The notes under the pieces were generated by a model, which saw only the letters and a program-made list of their open reading frames with translations, was not told the DNA's origin and ran no database searches. Positions 1-4,886 of a stretch of DNA of 6,050 nt are shown piece after piece. Location: positions 1 to 6,050 of the forward strand of contig JANTGW010000066.1 of NCBI GenBank assembly GCA_024762705.1, written 5' to 3'. Within the stretch, counting starts at the first letter, position 1; every line of letters starts with the position of its first letter. Origin of the DNA: Sulfurimonas sp. (GTDB taxonomy: Bacteria; Campylobacterota; Campylobacteria; Campylobacterales; Sulfurimonadaceae). The translations under genes and the position numbers were made by a program.

Positions 1-1
1 T

Positions 2-115
2 GCTGGTGCTACTGAAAAGAGTTTGTACAAATATAATGACAAAATGCTAATAGTTAAGGCTACTCATAGAAGCTTCATAAACTACGATATAAAGTTAATT
101 GTATTTAGTACATAA
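2..115 (+). CDS. Possible 3' end of an unidentified plus-strand gene (5' truncated)
   Basis: One plus-strand frame is open from the window edge to a TAA at 113-115. It gives about 37 residues, ending in a hydrophobic stretch (IKLIVFST). I do not recognise the peptide and no domain can be named. What supports it is context: a hairpin with a T-rich tail, oriented for the plus strand, lies about 50 bp downstream, which is where a terminator for such a gene would be. The other five frames are closed early here. A 37-codon open frame in AT-rich DNA can occur by chance, so this is tentative. Confidence 0.3.
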   Translation, partial: AGATEKSLYKYNDKMLIVKATHRSFINYDIKLIVFST

Positions 116-165
116 ATAGCTTAGGAGAGAGTTATTTGTAATAATGGTAAATATATAAGTGGAGT

Positions 166-200
166 AAGCACCATTATATAGGTGCTTTTAGAGATTTTTA
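166..200 (+). terminator. Rho-independent terminator, plus strand
   Basis: A 7-bp perfect stem AAGCACC (166-172) / GGTGCTT (181-187) encloses an 8-nt AT loop. TTTTAGAGATTTTT follows on the plus strand. On the minus strand the sequence after the stem (TACTCCAC) is not T-rich, so it does not look like a proper terminator for ychF. It would end a plus-strand transcript entering from the left and converging on ychF. Confidence 0.55.
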
Positions 201-204
201 AGAG

Positions 205-1305
205 TTAAACATTAAATCTAAAATGCATCACATCGCCATCTTGAACAATGTAGTCTTTTCCCTCAAGTCGCATTTTTCCGGCTTCTTTTGCTTTTGCTTC
301 ACCACCGCAAGATACAAAATCTTCATAGCTGATGACCTCAGCACGAATAAATCCTTTTTCAAAGTCATTGTGAATCGCGGCAGCTGCTTTTGGTGCTGTT
401 GAATTTTTACGGATTGTCCATGAACGAACTTCTTTAACACCGGCTGTAAAGTAGCTCATGAGACCAAGCTTGTCAAAACCTTTGTGTATGATCTGCTCTA
501 GACCTGATTCTTCCACACCTAGGTCTGTTAAGAACTCTTGTGCCTCTTCATCTTCTAAGCCTATGAGTTCTTCTTCAACTTTGGCACAGAGTTTGATCAG
601 TTCACAATTATTCTTTTGTGCATGTTCTTTTAAAGCTTTTACATATTCATTATCTTCTAAAAGACCTTCTTCATCTGTGTTTGCACCATACATGATCTCT
701 TTGTCTGTTAAAAAACGCACTTCGCGCGCGAGTTGCTTGTATTCGTCTGTATCTGCTTTTTCAAAGTTACGTGCGAGATTACCTTCGCCCAAAAACTCTA
801 ACAGTTCTTCTGCCATCTCTAGTGTTGCTTTTGCAGATTTATCAGCTTTTGCCTGTTTTTTGAGTCTTTCTATTCTGTTTGAGAGAACTTCTATATCTGC
901 TAAAATCAATTCACCCTCTATGATTTCAACATCACGCAACGGGTCTATACTTCCCTCATTGTGCACAATGTTCTCATCTTCAAAACATCTAACGATCTGT
1001 AAAATCACTTCTGTTTCACGGATGTTAGAAAGGAACTTGTTTCCAAGACCTTCACCCTGGCTTGCACCTTTTACAAGACCTGCAATGTCAACAAAATCTA
1101 AAGTTGAGTACTGGATTCTCTCAGGATTGACGATTTTAGCAAGTTCGTGCAGACGTTTGTCCGGAACAGGAACAACTGCTTTATTTGGTTCTATCGTACA
1201 AAATGGGTAGTTGGCAGCCTCCGCGTTTTGTGCCTTTGTTAGTGCATTGAAAGTTGTTGATTTGCCTACATTTGGAAGTCCGACTAAGCCTATTGCTAAT
1301 CCCAT
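205..1305 (-). CDS. ychF: Redox-regulated/ribosome-binding P-loop ATPase YchF (OLA1 family)
   Basis: Complete 366-residue protein, close to the roughly 363 of E. coli YchF. The P-loop is GLPNVGKST at residues 9-17, switch I with T37 is in NYPFCTIEPN, and the G3 motif is DIAGL (73-77). The usual NKxD is replaced by N-T-D-E (209-212), the signature that makes this Obg-like family prefer ATP over GTP. H115 in the NIVH segment matches the His needed for ATPase activity in E. coli YchF. Residues about 130-195 are the helical coiled-coil insertion, and about 280-364 are the TGS domain. The family binds ribosomes and is linked to translation initiation and stress responses; it acts in the cytosol. 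The start is supported by AAAGG at 1312-1316, 6 nt upstream. In Campylobacter and Helicobacter the gene adjoins pepA; here other genes separate them. Confidence 0.97.
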   Translation of the reverse strand: MGLAIGLVGLPNVGKSTTFNALTKAQNAEAANYPFCTIEPNKAVVPVPDKRLHELAKIVNPERIQYSTLDFVDIAGLVKGASQGEGLGNKFLSNIRETEVILQIVRCFEDENIVHNEGSIDPLRDVEIIEGELILADIEVLSNRIERLKKQAKADKSAKATLEMAEELLEFLGEGNLARNFEKADTDEYKQLAREVRFLTDKEIMYGANTDEEGLLEDNEYVKALKEHAQKNNCELIKLCAKVEEELIGLEDEEAQEFLTDLGVEESGLEQIIHKGFDKLGLMSYFTAGVKEVRSWTIRKNSTAPKAAAAIHNDFEKGFIRAEVISYEDFVSCGGEAKAKEAGKMRLEGKDYIVQDGDVMHFRFNV

Positions 1306-1332
1306 GATATACCTTTATAAATATTTTTCGAA

Positions 1333-1338
1333 ATTATA
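1333..1338 (-). promoter_or_regulatory. Candidate -10 element for ychF
   Basis: A perfect TATAAT on the minus strand (context TTAGATATAATTTCG) lies about 27 bp before the ychF start codon and predicts a leader of roughly 20 nt. No convincing TTGACA is found 16-18 bp upstream, which is common in Campylobacterota. Confidence 0.5.
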
Positions 1339-1362
1339 TCTAAGTAAAGTTAAAATTAAGAG

Positions 1363-1371
1363 TGATACAAT
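1363..1371 (+). promoter_or_regulatory. Candidate extended -10 promoter for the thiamine-binding gene
   Basis: TGATACAAT matches an extended -10 (TG-n-TACAAT, 5 of 6 bases of TATAAT). It predicts transcription starting near 1378, just before the AAAGGA ribosome site at 1384-1389. The -35 region is not recognisable. It is back-to-back with the ychF -10 at 1333-1338, so the two divergent promoters share about 90 bp. Confidence 0.45.
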
Positions 1372-1394
1372 AAGCAAAAAATTAAAGGATAGAT

Positions 1395-1718
1395 ATGAGT
1401 GTACTTTTAGAATTTTCAATGTTCCCGACATCAGACAACTGCCGAGAGGGTAGTTCCGTATCAAAACAGGTAGCTAAAATCATAGATGCGATCGACAAAA
1501 GCGGAGCGGCATATCAGCTTACACCAATGGGAACTGTTGTAGAAACAAATACAATGCGTGAAGCCTTGGATATTATAGAGCTTGCTTATGAGCAGGTAAG
1601 TGGCTGTGACAGAGTTTATTCTTCATTGAAATTTGACATTCGTAAAAACAGTGAGAACAGACTCACTTCAAAAATAAAATCTGTTGAAAACAATTTAGGC
1701 AGAGAAGTTTCAAAATAA
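1395..1718 (+). CDS. MTH1187/YkoF-family thiamine-binding protein (DUF77)
   Basis: A 107-residue protein showing the full signature of the MTH1187 family (Pfam Thiamine_BP): VLLEFSMFPT near the N-terminus, S-x-S-K-Q-V-A helix around residues 21-28, YQLTPMGTVVE (40-50), and CDRVYSSLKFDIRK followed by ENRLTSKIKSVE near the C-terminus. The fold is a ferredoxin-like beta-alpha-beta-beta-alpha-beta unit that oligomerises. Relatives bind thiamine or its pyrimidine moiety, but a physiological role is poorly defined, so a salvage or buffering function is inference. The ATG is well supported by AAAGGA at 1384-1389, 5 nt away. It is divergent from ychF and convergent with the Mut7-C gene, so it is probably monocistronic. 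Confidence 0.92.
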   Translation: MSVLLEFSMFPTSDNCREGSSVSKQVAKIIDAIDKSGAAYQLTPMGTVVETNTMREALDIIELAYEQVSGCDRVYSSLKFDIRKNSENRLTSKIKSVENNLGREVSK

Positions 1719-1727
1719 AAATACCTG

Positions 1728-1739
1728 TTTACATGTAAA
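1728..1739. repeat. Iterated palindrome TTACATGTAA, copy 1 (intergenic)
   Basis: TTTACATGTAAA, a 12-bp perfect palindrome, lies in the 25-bp gap between the convergent thiamine-binding and Mut7-C genes. It has no loop, so it is a poor terminator. It shares its 10-bp core with copies at 3628, 4110 and 5884. Confidence 0.8.
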
Positions 1740-1743
1740 GCGG

Positions 1744-2217
1744 TCAAATAGTATTGATAATACTCATCATACGACGGTAATGGTCCCCATGCCAATATAT
1801 ACGTTTACATGTTGGGCATATTTCAAATTCATTAAAATAATGTTTGACCTTTGGAGGAAGTCTCTCTTCTATTTTGCTCTTTGGTATTTTTTCCAAAGGA
1901 GTATTGCAAATGAGGCAACGGCTGCTTAGTTGATAATCTTTAATATGAAAATGCTCTTGCAGGGCTTTGAGTTGTTCTAGGTTATCAATCGGTTGAAGAT
2001 AGAAAGTAGGGGCTTCTTTTCTCTCATGCAAAGCTCTGTCTCGTGTCAATATAATACGGGACTCTGATTTGGCCAATTCAATCAGATCATTGTCATCGAT
2101 CGAGCTGAAATAAAGCGTGTCAAATCCCATAATCCTCAAGTATTTAGCAAGTTTTCCCAAATGACAGTCGGCAATGAAAGCAGGTGCTTGTTTTGTCTTC
2201 ATGGATATATTATACAT
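1744..2217 (-). CDS. Mut7-C domain protein: PIN-like putative RNase with zinc ribbon
   Basis: A 157-residue protein that is essentially one Mut7-C (DUF82, PF01927) unit. The PIN-like part has FIADCHLGKLAKYLR (14-28, acidic D17), GFDT (31-34), a DDND acidic cluster (41-44) and ILTRDRAL (56-63, D60). The C-terminal zinc ribbon uses C101-x2-C104 and C134-x2-C137, followed by the typical IYWHGDHYRRM. The family is predicted to be a ribonuclease by homology to PIN nucleases and the Mut-7 C-terminus; the substrate is unknown. Start choice is uncertain: the ATG at 2217 and the ATG at 2202 (residue 6) both lack a clear ribosome binding site, and homology begins only around residue 12. It lies 64 bp after metE on the same strand, so it may be read through from metE, or it may use the -10 that overlaps its start. 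Confidence 0.88.
   Translation of the reverse strand: MYNISMKTKQAPAFIADCHLGKLAKYLRIMGFDTLYFSSIDDNDLIELAKSESRIILTRDRALHERKEAPTFYLQPIDNLEQLKALQEHFHIKDYQLSSRCLICNTPLEKIPKSKIEERLPPKVKHYFNEFEICPTCKRIYWHGDHYRRMMSIINTI
2209..2214 (-). promoter_or_regulatory. TATAAT overlapping the Mut7-C gene start
   Basis: A perfect TATAAT on the minus strand lies between the two possible start codons (2217 and 2202). If used, transcription would begin at about 2202, giving an almost leaderless mRNA that starts at residue 6. No -35 box is evident. It may be a chance match in AT-rich DNA. Confidence 0.25.
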
Positions 2218-2252
2218 AAAAGAGAATTAAAAGCACTCCGCTAATCATGCGA

Positions 2253-2275
2253 AGAAGTCCAAAAATAGGACTTCT
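2253..2275. terminator. Hairpin just after metE, terminator-like
   Basis: An 8-bp perfect stem AGAAGTCC (2253-2260) / GGACTTCT (2268-2275) with a 7-nt A-rich loop lies 6 nt past the metE stop. In the metE direction the tail (TCGCATG) is not T-rich, so it may stabilise the 3' end or cause pausing rather than act as a classic terminator. In the plus direction the tail ATTGTTTTAG is somewhat better. Confidence 0.4.
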
Positions 2276-2281
2276 ATTGTT

Positions 2282-4561
2282 TTAGCTTACTGCCTTACGG
2301 ACTATTTCAACCGCTTTTACCATATTTCTAAGTGATGGCTTTACTTCTTCCCATTTACGGGTTTTAAGTCCACAGTCAGGGTTTATCCATAGTTGCTCTT
2401 TTGGCAGTACCTCTAACAGTGAATATATTTGTTTAACAATTTCTTCTACACTCGGAATACGTGGTGAGTGAATGTCGTAAACACCCGGACCCACTTCTTG
2501 TTTGTACCCGACCTTTGCAAAGATTTTGAGCAGTTCATTACCGCTTCTTGCAGTCTCTATTGAAATGACATCCGCATCCATAGCCTCTATGGTTGCTATA
2601 ATGTCGTTAAACTCGCTGTAACACATGTGTGTATGAATCTGAGTTTCTTGTTTTGCAGAGCTGACTGAGAGTTTGAAATCTCTTACCGCCCAGTCTTCAT
2701 ATTCTTGTACTTTCGCCTTTCTTAACGGGTAACCTTCTTTAAAAGCTGCTTCATCGACTTGTATCATCTTGATGCCTGCTTTTTGCAGATCATCTACTTC
2801 ATCACAGATACCAAGGGCAATTTGTTTGCTTACTTCGCTGCGGGGCATGTCATCACGGACAAATGACCAGTTTAGGATTGTTACAGGACCTGTAAGCATT
2901 CCTTTCATGACTTTTTCAGTCTTGCTTTGTGCATAAGTCGTCCAATCGACTGTCATAGGTTTTGGACGAGAGATGTCACCGTAAATAAAAGGCGGTTTTA
3001 CACAACGGCTTCCATAGCTTTGTACCCAGCCGTTTTGACTAAATCCGTAACCGTTTAACTGCTCTCCGAAGTATTCGACCATATCGTTTCGCTCAGGTTC
3101 TCCATGCACTAAAACTTCAAGCCCGCACTCTTCTTGAAATGCTACACAGTCATCTATGTACTTTTTCATCTCATTTTCATAGCTTATTTTGTCTATGTTT
3201 CCGTTTTTGTATTCACGTCTTGCATGTCTAATTTCCGGAGTTTGTGGAAAAGAACCTATGGTCGTTGTTGCAAGCGGTAAGTATTGCAATTTTTCTTTTT
3301 GCAGTTTTATTCTTTGCTCATATGCACCTTCACGTTCATACTTGCTTATATTTTTCACTCTCTCTTGTACTGCTTCATCATGAATAAGTTTTGAAGTTCT
3401 TCGTGAGATGTTTGCTGCTTTGTTTGCCTGTAATGATTGCAGTTCATCTTCATCCAGTGCTTCTTTTGTTTGAAAAAATATTTTACTGATGAGTGCTATT
3501 TCATCAAGTTTTTCGACACCATAGCTCAGCCAGTTCTTTATCTCTTCATCCATTTTTTCTTCATATTTGAGACTAAATGGTACATGTAACAAAGAACATG
3601 AAGAAGAGACTAGAATATTGTCTTTCTTTACATGTAAGGCCACTTTTTCAAGTAAATCTACACTCTCTTCAATGTCATTCTTCCAAATGTTTCTTCCGTC
3701 TACCACACCGGCAATGAGCGTTTTATCTGATTCTGCAATGATTGAAAGAGAATCAAAGTTTTCTTTACCATATAAAAAGTCTAGTCCTAACGCCCAAACA
3801 GGAGTATTTACAAGTATTTTAGTCGCTTCGCATGAGTTCTCAAAGTACGTAACAACGGCGATTTTAATATTTGACGCTACATTTGCTAGTTTATCGTAAG
3901 TCGGTTTTATCAGACTCAGGACTTTTGTGTCAAGATCTTTGGCAAATATCGGCTCATCTATCTGTAAAGTTACACTCTCATCCAGTTTTGCTATCTCTTT
4001 TAAAAGCTCTTCATATACAGGCAATATTTTAGAGTAAAGCTCATAGGTATCTCCACCGTCCACTCTTTTACTAAGGCCTAAGAATGTTATAGGCCCTATG
4101 ATGTTTACCTTACATGTAAGTCCATTCTCTTTGGCCTCTTTATACTCTGCAATGATTTTCTGTGCATTAAGTGCATACTCATCTTCGGATGAGAGTTCCG
4201 GAACAATGTAGTGGTAGTTCGTGTTGAACCATTTTGTCATTTCCATTGCGACAGCATCTTCGTTTCCTCTTGCCATTGCAAAGTAAAGTTCTTCATCTTT
4301 GAGGCTAGAAAATCTTTTTGGAACTGCATTAAGTGTTACAGCCATATCGAGCATATTGTCATAGAATGAAAAATCATTTGTACTGATATACTCTATACCT
4401 GCATCTTTTTGGTAGTTCCAATGCTTTTGTTTTAGCTTTTTGGCTACTTTTTGTACCTCTTTAAAGTCACTTTTTTTAGCCCAGTAATTCTCCAGGGCAA
4501 ACTTGAGTTCTCTTTGCTCTCCAATTCTTGGAAATCCTACAACATATGTATTTTTTGACAT
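2282..4561 (-). CDS. metE: Cobalamin-independent methionine synthase MetE
   Basis: Complete 759-residue enzyme (E. coli MetE is 753) that transfers the methyl group of methyltetrahydropteroyl-triglutamate to homocysteine, the last step of methionine synthesis, in the cytosol. It has two (beta-alpha)8 barrels. The N-terminal barrel starts with VGFPRIG and contains GPITFL and CSLLHVP. The C-terminal catalytic barrel starts near TTIGSFPQTPEIR (about 437-450) and carries VHGEPERNDMVEYF. The zinc ligands are all present: H645 and C647 in HTHMCY, E669 in ISIETARSG, and C730 in INPDCGLKTR. The catalytic His is H698 in DIHSPR. The start has AAAGGA (4569-4574) 7 nt upstream. The leader on its 5' side is long and structured, suggesting regulation. 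MetE is a slow, abundant enzyme used when B12 is scarce. Nothing appears truncated. Confidence 0.98.
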   Translation of the reverse strand: MSKNTYVVGFPRIGEQRELKFALENYWAKKSDFKEVQKVAKKLKQKHWNYQKDAGIEYISTNDFSFYDNMLDMAVTLNAVPKRFSSLKDEELYFAMARGNEDAVAMEMTKWFNTNYHYIVPELSSEDEYALNAQKIIAEYKEAKENGLTCKVNIIGPITFLGLSKRVDGGDTYELYSKILPVYEELLKEIAKLDESVTLQIDEPIFAKDLDTKVLSLIKPTYDKLANVASNIKIAVVTYFENSCEATKILVNTPVWALGLDFLYGKENFDSLSIIAESDKTLIAGVVDGRNIWKNDIEESVDLLEKVALHVKKDNILVSSSCSLLHVPFSLKYEEKMDEEIKNWLSYGVEKLDEIALISKIFFQTKEALDEDELQSLQANKAANISRRTSKLIHDEAVQERVKNISKYEREGAYEQRIKLQKEKLQYLPLATTTIGSFPQTPEIRHARREYKNGNIDKISYENEMKKYIDDCVAFQEECGLEVLVHGEPERNDMVEYFGEQLNGYGFSQNGWVQSYGSRCVKPPFIYGDISRPKPMTVDWTTYAQSKTEKVMKGMLTGPVTILNWSFVRDDMPRSEVSKQIALGICDEVDDLQKAGIKMIQVDEAAFKEGYPLRKAKVQEYEDWAVRDFKLSVSSAKQETQIHTHMCYSEFNDIIATIEAMDADVISIETARSGNELLKIFAKVGYKQEVGPGVYDIHSPRIPSVEEIVKQIYSLLEVLPKEQLWINPDCGLKTRKWEEVKPSLRNMVKAVEIVRKAVS
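3580..3589. repeat. Near-copy of the iterated palindrome (GTACATGTAA)
   Basis: It matches TTACATGTAA at 9 of 10 positions and keeps the 8-bp core TACATGTA. It lies inside metE in the conserved SLLHVP codons, and its centre is 48 bp from that of the perfect copy at 3628. Because the peptide is conserved in the family, this copy may be a by-product of the protein sequence. Confidence 0.45.
3628..3637. repeat. Iterated palindrome TTACATGTAA, copy 2 (inside metE)
   Basis: Perfect 10-bp palindrome in metE, read there as Leu-His-Val (TTA CAT GTA) in ALHVKK. The reading frame differs from that of copies 3 and 4. Confidence 0.75.
4109..4120. repeat. Iterated palindrome TTACATGTAA, copy 3 (inside metE)
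   Basis: CTTACATGTAAG is a 12-bp perfect palindrome in metE, read as Leu-Thr-Cys-Lys just before VNIIGPITFL, in a stretch that varies within the family. The same four residues are encoded by copy 4 in pepA. Confidence 0.8.
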
Positions 4562-4563
4562 TA

Positions 4564-4641
4564 CACTATCCTTTGTTTTGTGTCATTTCTGACAATAGTA
4601 TTTATTTGTTTTTGTAAAGTTTTTTAGTTAAATGGATAGTG
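4564..4641 (-). promoter_or_regulatory. Inverted repeat that could sequester the metE ribosome binding site
   Basis: CACTATCC in the transcript (bases 4641-4634) is perfectly complementary to GGATAGTG (4571-4564), which includes the GGA of the metE AAAGGA site and the bases leading to its start codon. The 62-nt interval holds the TGTCA-GAAA-TGACA hairpin, which would shorten the loop. The upstream arm is formed by codons 63-65 of the leader ORF, whose TAA is at 4630-4628, so a ribosome finishing that ORF would cover it. Confidence 0.45.
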
Positions 4642-4828
4642 AACGTGGAGGGTGGACACCACTGCGACGAAATGCGAAACATACTGTATAAAAAGGGCAT
4701 CTCGGAATGTAGTGGTTGAGTAAAACCATCAATTTTGATTTGATGGTAAAAAAGAGATGACAATGGCATGGTTTTGAGCTGTTAAAGAGTGCTAGGGTAG
4801 TTGCAGCAAACAGTTCTCTTAATGACAT
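4628..4828 (-). CDS. Possible 66-residue leader ORF upstream of metE
   Basis: An ATG with an excellent ribosome site (AAAAAGGAGAG, 3-4 nt before the start) about 20 nt after the predicted transcription start opens a 66-codon frame. The peptide resembles no family I know. It is unlike its neighbours: only one Glu besides many Ser, Pro, Phe, Arg and His, and four Cys (21, 23, 44, 50), two of them in P-C-H-C-H at 20-24. No signal peptide or clear membrane helix is seen. Because the same bases form several RNA helices, the ORF may be a regulatory leader whose translation matters more than its product, or simply an open frame in a structured RNA. It ends 66 bp before metE. Confidence 0.35.
   Translation of the reverse strand: MSLRELFAATTLALFNSSKPCHCHLFFTIKSKLMVLLNHYIPRCPFYTVCFAFRRSGVHPPRSLSI
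4725..4747 (-). terminator. Hairpin in the metE leader, possible weak attenuator
   Basis: An 8-bp perfect stem ACCATCAA / TTGATGGT with a 7-nt loop is followed in the metE direction by TTTTACTC, a short T-run. In that direction it is preceded by CTCTTTTTT. The stem has only three G-C pairs, so intrinsic termination would be weak. It lies within the leader ORF, 9 nt downstream of the Cys-His-Cys-His codons. Confidence 0.3.
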
Positions 4829-4856
4829 TCTCTCTCCTTTTTAAAAATTTTGTGAA

Positions 4857-4886
4857 ATTATATCATATTTATTTGATGTTTTTCAA
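4857..4886 (-). promoter_or_regulatory. Strong promoter reading toward metE
   Basis: On the minus strand, TTGAAA (4881-4886, 5 of 6 to TTGACA), an 18-bp spacer and a perfect extended -10 TGATATAAT (4857-4865) form the best promoter in the window. It overlaps the last codons and stop of pepA. The predicted start is near 4850, which gives metE a leader of about 290 nt. Confidence 0.65.

Larger units (their letters stand above)
4562..4850 (-). promoter_or_regulatory. Probable structured 5' leader of metE
   Basis: This non-coding or weakly coding stretch between pepA and metE would be the metE leader if transcription starts from the promoter at 4857-4886. It contains, in transcript order: a ribosome site and 66-codon ORF; a bulged stem GAG-AA-CTGTT / AACAG-CTC (4809-4818 with 4776-4783) stacked on an inner TGCT/AGCA helix (4805-4808 with 4790-4793); an 8-bp hairpin (4725-4747) enclosed by CATCTC/GAGATG (4754-4759 with 4698-4703); an alternative ACCACT/AGTGGT pair (4711-4716 with 4658-4663); a short GTGG-ACA-CCAC hairpin (4652-4662); TGTCA-GAAA-TGACA with a GAAA tetraloop (4581-4594); and an anti-ribosome-site element (4634-4641). 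I could match it to no SAM, SAH, THF or cobalamin riboswitch consensus. Confidence 0.5.

Noticed and set aside
458..1210. 250-codon plus-strand open frame
   Set aside because: It is the Ser-rich antisense shadow of ychF, which has all family motifs on the other strand.
1211..1453. 80-codon plus-strand open frame spanning the ychF start
   Set aside because: It overlaps ychF antisense and the true start of the thiamine-binding gene in another frame, and has no family resemblance.
1801..1814. TTTACATGTTG as a further palindrome copy
   Set aside because: It breaks the symmetry in the right half and lies in the Cys-Pro-Thr-Cys-Lys zinc-ribbon codons of the Mut7-C gene, so protein constraint is sufficient.
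2621..2630. ACACATGTGT, another 10-bp palindrome
   Set aside because: It encodes the conserved zinc-ligand segment THMC of MetE and does not match the TTACATGTAA consensus outside ACATGT; coding constraint explains it.
4640..4690. SAM-I riboswitch-like GTGGAGGG on the plus strand upstream of metE
   Set aside because: Only this short match agrees with the SAM-I core, the GGCAACC part is missing, and it is on the strand opposite to metE.
4562..4850. Cobalamin riboswitch, as expected before some metE genes
   Set aside because: No B12 box or related conserved core could be found on the metE strand.
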